Positions 6,901 through 14,086 of a DNA stretch of 24,199 bases are shown in pieces. Every line of letters begins with the position of its first letter. Positions within the stretch are counted from its first letter, which is position 1. Source of the stretch: DASWTL01 sp036405495 (GTDB taxonomy: Bacteria > Bacteroidota > Bacteroidia > Sphingobacteriales > Sphingobacteriaceae). The DNA lies in the NCBI GenBank assembly GCA_036405495.1, contig DASWXL010000143.1:1-24199 (forward strand), given 5' to 3'. The notes beneath the pieces were generated by a model, which saw only the letters and a program-made list of their open reading frames with translations, searched no databases and was not told the origin of the DNA. The position numbers and the translations under genes are program-made.

Positions 6901-9354
6901 TTAACCCGCTCTTCGTTTTTCATCTTCCGCTCCGCCTGTCCGGCGGCGGGATGGTGCTACCTGACTTTTTCCAAAGCGATAGGTAAAGTTGATCGTGGCC
7001 ACACGTGCATCCCGTTGCTGATAGAAGTCTTCCTGATAGCCGGTCAACACCGTATTGGCTTTTACCTTATTTGTATAAAAAATATCATTGACATTCAACT
7101 TCACCGTTGCTTTTTTATTCCACAATTGTTTTTGTATGCCCGCTGAAACAAATGCGATCGGCCTTACGTCGAGAAACCCATAGATCTCGCGGGCCCGGTA
7201 TGTTCCGCTTAACTCGGCAGACCACGATGGGCTTATCACAAAAGTATTATTGGTATTGAAGTTAACCGTTGGACGTCCGTTATTCAGATTTGTATTAGCC
7301 AGGTTGCCGCGATACAAACCGTAATAAAGGGTAGCATTGTTCACGCTGTTAAACCAGTTACCCACAGCAGCCGGCATCGTTAAGGTTAGGCCGTAATAGT
7401 CGAATTTTGCAAGGTTTCGGTCAGTCTGGATGATCACGTTGTCTTCGTTTTCGGCAGGCGATAACACAGAAAGCATATTGTCTGTAGTCCTGCTGTAGCT
7501 GTATTTAGCGATAAATTTTTGTTTGAATGTATGAGTTACTTCGAAAGCATAGGTCAACTGCGGCTTCAGAAACGGATTGCCCGAAGAATATGTGCTTGGA
7601 TCAAGGAAGTATTTGAATGGGTTTAGCTGATTATATGTAGGGCGGTCGATGCGGCGACTTACGGAAATGGCCAGGTCATGCATCTTGTTAACCTTATAGC
7701 TGAATGCAGCACTTGGAAACAGTTGCGTGTATGAGTTTTCGAACTGTTCCCCGTTTGAAAGCTGATGACCTTTGGTATTCGTATTTTCCAGCCGCAGTCC
7801 GAATTGGAAACCGGTTTTTGCCCATCTCTTATTCGCATTCAGATACGCTGCATTGATGTTCTCATCATATAAGAAATGATTACTTTTGTTATCATCCGGC
7901 ACATTTCCGCCATTGCTGCGATCAAAAAAAGACAGGCGGTTGTCTGCATTCACCAGGCTGCTTTTTAACCCGACCTCGAGCGTAGTACCGCCTTTCAGTT
8001 TCTGTGAGTAATCGATCTTCGCCGAACGGATATCCAGTTTACCATTCAGGTCGCCATAAAGAACATAAGGACTTTTCGTGGGATTATTCTGGAGGTCAAA
8101 ATAACCCGTGTTATAGTTCTGGAGATCGGTGTTGCCGAACCTTGCATAATCAAGATCGGCACTTATCTCTTTGCCGGTGCTGTCAATAGTGTGCTTAAAG
8201 TTGATATTGATACTTCCGTTGTTTCTATCTCCCTGATTGTCGCCGTTTGTTACAAAAGACGACATTCTTACAAACTGATCGTTGATGACGTCAGAACTGT
8301 TCCGCGTATTCCTGTCGATCCCAACCATCACACCATTCGCTACAACGCCAAGTACCGTTTTTGGCGTAAGGTAATAATCTAATCCTATTCGTGCATTATG
8401 CGACCTGATCTGGAATTTGAAGTTATTGTCCTGGTCGTATGCACCTGTAAATGTGCTGTTTGAGTAGAATTCACGGTAAATGTCAAGTTCATTGAATTCT
8501 TTCCGGTCAACATAGTTGTAGCTCCCGAAAACATTCAGCTTCTTGTTACGATGATTGACAGACACTCCTTCATTCAATTTGCCATACTTTCCCTGACCAT
8601 AGCTTAAGCTCAAGCTGCCGTTTGTTCCATTTCTTTTGTCCTTTTTTAGCCGGATGTCGATAATTCCGGAATTTCCGCTTGCATCGTACTTTGCAGACGG
8701 ATTGGTGATCAGATCGATCTTTTCTACGGCGTTAGCCGACAGGCCCCGTAACATCGTTGCCAGCTCTGATCCGGACATGGGAACCCGTTTTCCGTCAACC
8801 ATGACGATAACGCCTTGCCGGCCCCGCATACTGATGTTATCGTTCTGATCAACCGCTACACCCGGAGCTTTCTCGAGCACCTCGAGAGCCGTAGCGCCAG
8901 CCGATGCGATCGTCCCCTCTACATTAACCACCATTTTATCGAACTGCTGCTCGATCATGGGTTTGCTGGCTACCACCTGCACTTCCTTTAGCATCTTAAC
9001 ATTTTCCTGAATGGTGATCGTTCCGAGATCAGTATCGGCCGAAAGCGTGATCTTTTCTGACCTGTAAGGCAAGAACCCGACGTACGACGTTACAATGCGA
9101 TACTCCCCCACTGCAATATTCTCAAAAAGGAACCGGCCTTCCATATTTGAAACTTCAACCTTGATCAAAGCAGAATCCCTCAGCCTTATCAATTGAAGAT
9201 TGACTCCCGGAGCGGTTTCGGACCTATTGTCCGCTACCACGCCTTTAATGGAGAATTTTCTGGCTTCGGCCTGGGCGAAACCCTGATTTTCGTAAGCGCT
9301 TACGAATAATAGCGAAAAAAAGAGGCACAACGCCTTGAAATTGAGATTTTCCAT
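6901..9354 (-). CDS. Outer-membrane beta-barrel protein with carboxypeptidase-regulatory domain
   Basis: 817 aa. A signal peptide (residues 1 to about 27, ending GFAQA) is followed by a carboxypeptidase-regulatory-like beta-sandwich (about 33-118: FSIKGVVADNRSETAPGVNL and a VGEYRIVTSYVGF strand). Next come a TonB-plug-like segment (about 130-235, with DQNDNISMRGRQGVIVMVDGKRVP and the family's IDLITNPSAKYDASGNSGIIDI) and a long beta-barrel to about 792. This layout is the outer-membrane beta-barrel family 3 (PF14905 type), related to TonB-dependent receptors. The ligand is unknown. After the last strand (INFTYRFGK) the protein carries an Arg-rich tail of about 22 residues that ends RRAG, an extension I recall from relatives. 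The marR gene directly upstream on the same strand suggests local control. Confidence 0.92.
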   Translation of the reverse strand: MENLNFKALCLFFSLLFVSAYENQGFAQAEARKFSIKGVVADNRSETAPGVNLQLIRLRDSALIKVEVSNMEGRFLFENIAVGEYRIVTSYVGFLPYRSEKITLSADTDLGTITIQENVKMLKEVQVVASKPMIEQQFDKMVVNVEGTIASAGATALEVLEKAPGVAVDQNDNISMRGRQGVIVMVDGKRVPMSGSELATMLRGLSANAVEKIDLITNPSAKYDASGNSGIIDIRLKKDKRNGTNGSLSLSYGQGKYGKLNEGVSVNHRNKKLNVFGSYNYVDRKEFNELDIYREFYSNSTFTGAYDQDNNFKFQIRSHNARIGLDYYLTPKTVLGVVANGVMVGIDRNTRNSSDVINDQFVRMSSFVTNGDNQGDRNNGSININFKHTIDSTGKEISADLDYARFGNTDLQNYNTGYFDLQNNPTKSPYVLYGDLNGKLDIRSAKIDYSQKLKGGTTLEVGLKSSLVNADNRLSFFDRSNGGNVPDDNKSNHFLYDENINAAYLNANKRWAKTGFQFGLRLENTNTKGHQLSNGEQFENSYTQLFPSAAFSYKVNKMHDLAISVSRRIDRPTYNQLNPFKYFLDPSTYSSGNPFLKPQLTYAFEVTHTFKQKFIAKYSYSRTTDNMLSVLSPAENEDNVIIQTDRNLAKFDYYGLTLTMPAAVGNWFNSVNNATLYYGLYRGNLANTNLNNGRPTVNFNTNNTFVISPSWSAELSGTYRAREIYGFLDVRPIAFVSAGIQKQLWNKKATVKLNVNDIFYTNKVKANTVLTGYQEDFYQQRDARVATINFTYRFGKSQVAPSRRRTGGAEDEKRRAG

Positions 9355-9370
9355 AACATTAATTTGAGCC

Positions 9371-9378
9371 CAAAAGTA
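9371..9378 (-). promoter_or_regulatory. Bacteroidota -7 box (TACTTTTG) for the outer-membrane gene
   Basis: On the minus strand TACTTTTG matches TAnnTTTG exactly and lies 16 bp before the ATG at 9354, giving a very short 5' leader. No good TTG stands 19 bp further up, so activity may depend on another factor. Confidence 0.45.
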
Positions 9379-9386
9379 TATGCAGG

Positions 9387-9397
9387 TTATCAGATAA
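9387..9397. promoter_or_regulatory. Candidate MarR operator, TTATC-A-GATAA
   Basis: A perfect 11-bp palindrome sits 8 bp upstream of the -7 box of the outer-membrane gene, in the promoter spacer. The adjacent upstream gene encodes a MarR-type regulator, and MarR dimers bind short palindromes at such positions. The link is inferred from position only; the repeat is short enough to occur by chance. Confidence 0.3.
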
Positions 9398-9438
9398 GAT
9401 GTTAAGGAATGTTAAATGTTGCTTTGTCACCGAAGATG

Positions 9439-9927
9439 TTACAAATTATCCTGGTTCAGCGAAGCACGGATACGGTTATACATGCTTGTCGTATTAAGTC
9501 CGTGCTCCAGCTGATCAAGGATCCGTAAGAGGTTTGCATCCGCCTCCTGAAGCCATTTCTTATTCTCGTCTTTTATAGATCTAAGAACCGGTGCCAGTTT
9601 TTGAAGCAAGGATTTTCCTGCTTCAGATAAGTTCAGCAGACGACGCCGCGCATCATGGGGATCGCTCGTAGGTGTAATAAATCCTTTCTGAATTAACTGG
9701 TCAGCAAACTGTACAACTGCCGGATGGCTTAGCTGCAGAGCCTGCGAGATCTCTACTATAGACATGTTTTGTTTTCTGCGCAAGAGCTCAAGTATCGGAA
9801 ACCACTTAGCCTCAAAATCGAGGTCACATTCCTTATAGATACGGCTTACGTCTGCGGCCAGGCGTTCATGCAGTCGTTTTAAACGCGTGGAAAGGGCGAG
9901 TTCTTCCAGTTCCCTGATAAGATCCAT
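9439..9927 (-). CDS. MarR family transcriptional regulator
   Basis: 162 aa from the ATG at 9927; the longer frame needs a TTG. The winged helix-turn-helix is clear: MSIVEISQALQLSHPAVVQF is the recognition region, then ADQLIQKGFITPTSDPHDARRRLLNLSEAG, with the Asp-x-Arg-Arg wing typical of MarR. Flanking helices form the dimer interface. It resembles the subgroup annotated as MarR with putative acetyltransferase relatives, but no second domain is present. MarR proteins usually repress neighbouring genes and release DNA on binding small ligands. The outer-membrane gene starts 84 bp downstream on the same strand, with a candidate promoter and palindrome between, so it is the most likely target. 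Confidence 0.9.
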   Translation of the reverse strand: MDLIRELEELALSTRLKRLHERLAADVSRIYKECDLDFEAKWFPILELLRRKQNMSIVEISQALQLSHPAVVQFADQLIQKGFITPTSDPHDARRRLLNLSEAGKSLLQKLAPVLRSIKDENKKWLQEADANLLRILDQLEHGLNTTSMYNRIRASLNQDNL

Positions 9928-9971
9928 AAGCTTTTTTGTGCCTAATGTAAGGAAAAAAGAGGAACGCAAAG

Positions 9972-10011
9972 AAAACGGGAAATCTCCATTCCTACCAAGA
10001 TTTCCCGTTTT
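9972..10011. terminator. Perfect 14-bp hairpin, probable bidirectional terminator
   Basis: AAAACGGGAAATCT (9972-9985) pairs fully with its complement at 9998-10011 around a 12-nt loop. A/T runs at both ends give U-rich 3' ends on either strand. It lies 45 bp upstream of the marR ATG and 361 bp downstream of the kinase stop, so on the minus strand it ends the kinase transcript or a separate short RNA. Confidence 0.75.
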
Positions 10012-10371
10012 TAACCTCTCACAACCGTAATTGCTGAAAGGTAATGCACCAAGTTTTTTTGTACATCGACCGACTGCTTGTCATTTTAAGTTATCAAACG
10101 TTTCATTCGCAGCCTATACTTATTGAGACACTCCGGAGAGTTTCTCAACAGCAATATTGCCTGTCTTGTAGATCCCTGTCTTTAATCCTTCATCTGTGAA
10201 GTCTAAAGTTTGAGCTTTGAAATGGTGTGAAACGGTTCGGCCCGCAGGCTATATTCACGTATTCGCTCAGGCTGTCAAAGTACGTGGCGACTTGATGTAC
10301 TACCAAGATACGGCAAAATACATTCAATGTCAAGTGTTTATAGAAAATAGTGACGCTCTTTAATTACTCAG
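10012..10371. other. 360-bp region without a convincing gene; hairpin and possible gene remnant
   Basis: No complete gene of usual length is seen. Three observations stand out. First, a hairpin at 10123-10148: arms TTGAGACACT and AGTTTCTCAA with one mismatch and loop CCGGAG. Second, a minus-strand frame ending at a TAA at 10120-10122, open for about 42 codons and ending GNIAVEKLSGVSQ, with protein-like but unrecognised sequence. Third, a plus-strand frame at 10217-10363 (TTG start, 48 codons, including YIHVFAQAVKVRGDLMYYQ) that is equally unrecognised. Both cannot be genuine over their overlap. A decayed gene, a small RNA ending at the 9972 hairpin, or a plain 3' UTR all remain possible. Confidence 0.4.
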
Positions 10372-12360
10372 CTAGCAGACTACAGGCAAGGTAAAGTGGA
10401 AGGTTGATCCTTCGCCTTCTTCGCTATCGACCCAAATTTGTCCGCCTTCCCTCATGACGATCTGAGCCGAGATATAAAGACCTAACCCCAAACCCGGAGA
10501 TGAGTACTGCATATTTTCGTTTTCACGGAAAAACTGCAGAAAAACCTTATCACAATTGTGCTTTGATATTCCGATGCCGAAATCGTGAACGGATAAATAC
10601 ACGGTGTTGTCTCTGATCTCTGAGGCTACTATTATCCGGTCTGCGCCGGGTGAGTATTTGATTGCGTTGATGATAAGATTGGTTATTACCTGTCCGATCC
10701 GGTCGCGATCTGCAAAAACCGAAACTGTGCCCGCCAGATGAAGTACGATATCATGCGAGTTCGATGTTTGCTGAACATCCTGCACAAACTCAGTTATCAT
10801 TTCATTGAAGTCAAAGCACGAACGCCTGAATAACAGTTTTCCGGAATTAATGCGGGTCACATCGAGCAGATCCGCAATGAGGTTGTTTAGCCGGTTGATC
10901 TGCACGTGCATTCTGTCGACCATTTCCACTGTTTTCTGGTCGTCGGCCTTTTTTAGTCGCGTTTGCAGCATTTGAGCATATCCTTTGATACTGGTCACGG
11001 GCGTCTTAAGTTCATGACTGGCAATGCCGATAAAGTCGTCTTTTTGCTGCTGCAATTCTTTTTGAATTGTAATGTCTACGCATGCACCTATATAGCCGGA
11101 GAAACTTCCGTCGGCACGATACATGGGTTTGCCAGTGCACGAAAGCCACCGCACCGTGCCGTATTTATTATAAATCCTGAATTCATTCTCGTGCGCCGTC
11201 CGACGACTAAAGTCAAGGAGGAAACGGTCAGCGACGCGCTGCTTATCTTCAGGAACAACAGCCTCGAGCCAGCCAAGGCCTAGAAGTGTTTCAAATGGCC
11301 TGCCGGTCCATTCCGTCCATAACTGGTTCGTGTATGTGAGTAGAGCACTCTCGTCTGACATCCAGAGCGCTGCGGGCGCTGCCGTTGCAATCCTGCGGAA
11401 AAGGTTTTCACTTTCAGCCAAAGCCTTTTGTGCAGCAAGCTCAGGGCGAAGATCGCGTAATGTGGCTCCCCTGCCAATCGGCTTTTGCGTTACCGGATCG
11501 TCGATGCGGATAAAATCCGCATAACAGGGAATAATTTCGGCCGACCTGAAATGCCTGAAAAATGCCACACCCGACCATTTCCCATCCCGGTATATGGCCG
11601 GTTCTATCTCATCAACCATCAGATGCAAATGTTCCGGTGCATAAAAATCACGACCGTTCAATACAGAAACATCATCATCCGGCCCGATACCCATTAACTT
11701 TCTGCCCGACTTATTGATATAGACCAGGTTGCCCTTAATGTCAGATGCTGCCATATATTCTGTACTGGTCTCCACCAGTGAGAGCAGCTGAATTTTCTTT
11801 TTCTGGGTGACCACCTGTTCCGTCGATACAAGTTTGCTTTCGATCGCAATAACAGCAGTACGGCTCAGAAACACGATGATCTCCTCCTGCGCACGGTTCG
11901 GCTTGCGATATTGTTTATAATAAACGGTAAGGGTACCAAGCACAATATCCTTTTTATTTACCAATGGGATGGAACAACAGGCCTGGAGATCATATTTAAT
12001 GGCCAGATCGCTTAAGGTTCGTTGCCAAACGGCGCCCGATGCAAGGTTTTCGTCAACAATCGTATGCTTTCTATATGCAGCCGTTGCCGGCGGAAAAACA
12101 TTTTTAGCGATCGCGATGCCCTGGATGGCATCTCTGAACTCCTCGGGTATGCCGGCAGCGCCGCCGGCGATAAGGTGCCGCCCCTCGTTATCCACTAAAA
12201 GAATGGATGCATACACTTCATCATCGCATTGCCTTTCGATACAATTGGCAATCGCTCCCAAAATCGTTGCCAACGGTTTACCGTCAACTATCATCTCAAG
12301 AATCTCATTCTGATGATGGATCAGGGCTTCCAAATGACTGTGTTCAACAAGATTCCGCAT
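10372..12360 (-). CDS. GAF-PAS-PAS sensor histidine kinase
   Basis: 662 aa from the ATG at 12360; an extended form would need the TTG at 12408. Domain order: GAF (about 10-180, with CCSIPLVNKKDIVLGTLTVY), PAS 1 (about 193-310), PAS 2 with PAC motif (about 318-432, ending GYIGACVDIT), then HisKA with the H-box FIGIASHELKTPVTSIKGY (phospho-acceptor His449). The HATPase follows, with the N-box NLIINAIKYSP (Asn565), DFGIGIS (about 593-599) and GLGLGLY (about 623-629). There are no transmembrane segments, so it is a cytoplasmic sensor, possibly binding small ligands or redox signals through GAF/PAS. No receiver domain or response regulator lies nearby, so it is an orphan. It is third in a row after DUF488 and an 81-aa protein. 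Its start codon lies inside a long inverted repeat. Confidence 0.92.
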   Translation of the reverse strand: MRNLVEHSHLEALIHHQNEILEMIVDGKPLATILGAIANCIERQCDDEVYASILLVDNEGRHLIAGGAAGIPEEFRDAIQGIAIAKNVFPPATAAYRKHTIVDENLASGAVWQRTLSDLAIKYDLQACCSIPLVNKKDIVLGTLTVYYKQYRKPNRAQEEIIVFLSRTAVIAIESKLVSTEQVVTQKKKIQLLSLVETSTEYMAASDIKGNLVYINKSGRKLMGIGPDDDVSVLNGRDFYAPEHLHLMVDEIEPAIYRDGKWSGVAFFRHFRSAEIIPCYADFIRIDDPVTQKPIGRGATLRDLRPELAAQKALAESENLFRRIATAAPAALWMSDESALLTYTNQLWTEWTGRPFETLLGLGWLEAVVPEDKQRVADRFLLDFSRRTAHENEFRIYNKYGTVRWLSCTGKPMYRADGSFSGYIGACVDITIQKELQQQKDDFIGIASHELKTPVTSIKGYAQMLQTRLKKADDQKTVEMVDRMHVQINRLNNLIADLLDVTRINSGKLLFRRSCFDFNEMITEFVQDVQQTSNSHDIVLHLAGTVSVFADRDRIGQVITNLIINAIKYSPGADRIIVASEIRDNTVYLSVHDFGIGISKHNCDKVFLQFFRENENMQYSSPGLGLGLYISAQIVMREGGQIWVDSEEGEGSTFHFTLPVVC

Positions 12361-12400
12361 GTGACATGGTTTATCTTTTAAAGATAAGAGTCTGTCACAT
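12359..12400 (-). promoter_or_regulatory. Long inverted repeat overlapping the histidine kinase start codon
   Basis: Outer arms ATGTGACA (12359-12366) and TGTCACAT (12393-12400) are perfectly complementary. Inside them TTATCTTT (12371-12378) and AAAGATAA (12380-12387) are also complementary. As RNA on the minus strand this gives an 8-bp outer stem, a 4/5-nt internal loop and a 6-bp inner stem with a small loop. The outer stem takes in two bases of the kinase AUG and all the sequence where a ribosome would land. It lies in the 56 bp between the 81-aa gene stop and the kinase ATG. It could be a translational switch, or an operator for a dimeric protein. Confidence 0.6.
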
Positions 12401-12416
12401 AATCGCAAACTCTCTT

Positions 12417-12662
12417 TCAGTCGCCCAGATGTGCGCGAACAATGGCCCTGATATTTTTGAAGCTGACCCTGACGTTGTCGTTCGGAAACTGAAAGTCTTC
12501 GCCATCAGCTTCCACTATTTTTTCCAGTTCTTCCCTTTCTGCCGACAAAACCACTGTTTCGCCGGTACTGCTAAAAGAATCGAAAATATTCGCTTCAAGC
12601 TTCAAATGATCGATGACCATCTTCAGATCTGCTCCGAAGTGCGACGGGAATTCTACATGCAT
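12417..12662 (-). CDS. Hypothetical protein, 81 aa
   Basis: I do not recognise this protein. It is small, acidic and soluble, with no signal peptide or membrane segment. An N-terminal amphipathic stretch (FPSHFGADLKMVIDHLKLEA) is followed by a probable beta-strand (GETVVLSA), a helix (EREELEKIVEA) and a C-terminal basic helix (FKNIRAIVRAHLGD). It has an ATG start and a TGA stop and lies 58 bp after the DUF488 gene and 56 bp before the histidine kinase, all on one strand. The position suggests it is co-transcribed with the kinase and might work with it, for example as a small partner or target, but nothing in the sequence shows that. The frame has coding-like composition and no competing frame. 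Confidence 0.7.
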   Translation of the reverse strand: MHVEFPSHFGADLKMVIDHLKLEANIFDSFSSTGETVVLSAEREELEKIVEADGEDFQFPNDNVRVSFKNIRAIVRAHLGD

Positions 12663-12720
12663 AACCGCGATTTATGAAGATAACACATGAAATGAAGCAG
12701 TAGTTTAGTTAATCGGCTGC

Positions 12721-13071
12721 TCATCCGAGCTCCCGCTTTAAAAATCGTTCCAGCACAACAGCATGGTTTTGGGCATTGTCTTTTGCAGCATATAAGAGGG
12801 TGACCTTTTTATGTTTACTGATCAGTTCAGACAAAACAGCTACGCCTTCATTTTCCGCTAATTCGTCCATGTAAAGCTTTTCAAAGGTTTTCCATTCTCC
12901 CGGTTCACTGTGGATCCATTTACGCAATGCCGTTGATGGTGCAACATCTTTTAACCACATGTCGAGCTGTGCTGTCTCCTTCTTGATACCCCGGGGCCAC
13001 AAACGGTCGATCAGTACCCGAAAGCCGTCACCCTCTTCGGCCGGCTCGTAAATTCTCTTGATCAATATCAT
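12721..13071 (-). CDS. DUF488 family protein
   Basis: 116 aa from the ATG at 13071; the longer frame starts at a GTG. It matches the compact DUF488 family (YeaO type) throughout: the N-terminal ILIKRIYEPAEEGDGFRVLIDRLWPRGIKKE with invariant RLWPRG, WLKDVAPSTALRKW, and the C-terminal KVTLLYAAKDNAQNHAVVL, where the A-K-D...N-H-A motif is characteristic. The function is unproven; structures of relatives suggest a small Rossmann-like fold with a possible nucleotide or phosphate site. It is the first gene of the DUF488 / 81-aa / kinase row and is divergent from corA, with a 21-bp palindrome between the two starts. Confidence 0.9.
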   Translation of the reverse strand: MILIKRIYEPAEEGDGFRVLIDRLWPRGIKKETAQLDMWLKDVAPSTALRKWIHSEPGEWKTFEKLYMDELAENEGVAVLSELISKHKKVTLLYAAKDNAQNHAVVLERFLKRELG

Positions 13072-13116
13072 GTTTATTATTTTTAAGAGTTTCACTCAGG
13101 AGTTTCCCTAAACTAA

Positions 13117-13137
13117 ATAAAGTTAAATTAACTTTAT
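13117..13137. promoter_or_regulatory. Perfect 21-bp palindrome between DUF488 and corA
   Basis: ATAAAGTTAA, a single A, then TTAACTTTAT: ten base pairs on each side without a mismatch. It lies 45 bp from the DUF488 ATG and 21 bp from the corA ATG. TAACTTTA within the right arm resembles a Bacteroidota -7 box for corA, and TAGTTTAG just outside it could serve DUF488. This is the layout expected of an operator that controls both genes. AT-rich sequence makes palindromes likelier, but a perfect 10+10 is uncommon. Confidence 0.6.
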
Positions 13138-13158
13138 AAGCTACACACCGATCGCCAC

Positions 13159-14055
13159 ATGCTCCAGCACTTAGTCAGAAAAGAAGAATACGGGTTTGAC
13201 TGGATCGACCTGACCGACCCTTCAAGAGAAGAGTTACAGCAGGTTGCCAGTCAATATGACCTTCATTCAGCACAGTTACAGGATTCGCTGCAACCAGATC
13301 ACCTGCCCAAGTACGAAAGCACGGAAGCTTATACTTTTATTATTTTTCGCATTTATACGCAGGGCGACACGCTCGAAGCAGATACGGTACAGGAGCTGAC
13401 CGACAAAGTGGCCGTCTTTTTCTCGAAACAGTTTGTGATCACTATCCACCGTAAAAAGCAGGATTTTCTTTACGATCTGATAGAGATTGCACATACTGAC
13501 CGCAATAAAAAGACCATGCGCTTGCTGAACGCGCTCTGTCGCGGTTGCATGCTTACGTTTGAAAAGGCATCACAAACACTCTCAAAAGAAAGCGACTACT
13601 ACGAAGAAAATGTCTTTTTGCGACATCGTAAAGTGTCGTTATTGAAGGGGCTGTACTTTCTGAAGCGTAAGATCGACCTCATCCGGCGGGTCCTGATCCT
13701 TTCTTATGATATCATTGACAATATCGATGCGGCCGAAGGGGATGTTGATACCCGGGATACCCGGGATCTGTATATCAAGCTGCAAACCATTTTTGATACG
13801 CTGTCAGACAACGTCAATCAACTGATCAACCTCTATTTTTCTGCATCGGCACAAAAAACGAACGAGATTATGCGGGTGCTTACTGTTTTTTCTGTCTTCT
13901 TCCTGCCATTAACCTTTATCGTGGGCATTTACGGAATGAACTTTGAATTTATGCCGGAATTACATATGCAGTACGGCTACCCTGCGGTTGTTGGCTTAAT
14001 GATCGTTGTTACAATCGGGATTTATATATGGTTTAAACGCAAGGGCTGGCTATAA
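13159..14055 (+). CDS. corA: CorA family Mg2+/divalent cation transporter
   Basis: 298 aa, within the usual CorA length. A large acidic and helical cytoplasmic domain (1 to about 235) includes SLQPDHLPKYE and the IHRKKQDFL strand region. Two C-terminal membrane helices follow (about 240-260 and 272-292), with the signature YGMNF at about 258-262 between them. The C-terminus is basic (FKRKGWL), as expected for the cytoplasmic end of a pentameric channel. The loop after GMNF has EFMPEL where many CorA proteins have MPEL, a good match. The substrate is probably Mg2+, possibly Co2+ or Ni2+. It is divergent from DUF488 and followed after 31 bp by a MATE gene on the same strand. Confidence 0.94.
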   Translation: MLQHLVRKEEYGFDWIDLTDPSREELQQVASQYDLHSAQLQDSLQPDHLPKYESTEAYTFIIFRIYTQGDTLEADTVQELTDKVAVFFSKQFVITIHRKKQDFLYDLIEIAHTDRNKKTMRLLNALCRGCMLTFEKASQTLSKESDYYEENVFLRHRKVSLLKGLYFLKRKIDLIRRVLILSYDIIDNIDAAEGDVDTRDTRDLYIKLQTIFDTLSDNVNQLINLYFSASAQKTNEIMRVLTVFSVFFLPLTFIVGIYGMNFEFMPELHMQYGYPAVVGLMIVVTIGIYIWFKRKGWL

Positions 14056-14086
14056 TTTCTTTTTGTTTTTATCATCTTTACATACT

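Noticed and set aside
12360..12399. CRP-like site from TGTGA and TCACA within the inverted repeat
   Set aside because: The halves are 30 bp apart instead of 6, so this is not a CRP site.
12361..12408. Start of the histidine kinase at 12408
   Set aside because: The codon is TTG (complement CAA) and the first 16 residues fall mostly in the inverted repeat; the ATG at 12360 gives a normal GAF beginning.
12207..12677. 156-codon plus-strand frame across the kinase and 81-aa genes
   Set aside because: It crosses two minus-strand genes, and the sequence has no recognisable domain.
14006..14086. Start of the MATE gene inside corA
   Set aside because: The extra 27 residues overlap the corA end in another frame and are not MATE-like; the ATG at 14087 gives the usual N-terminus.
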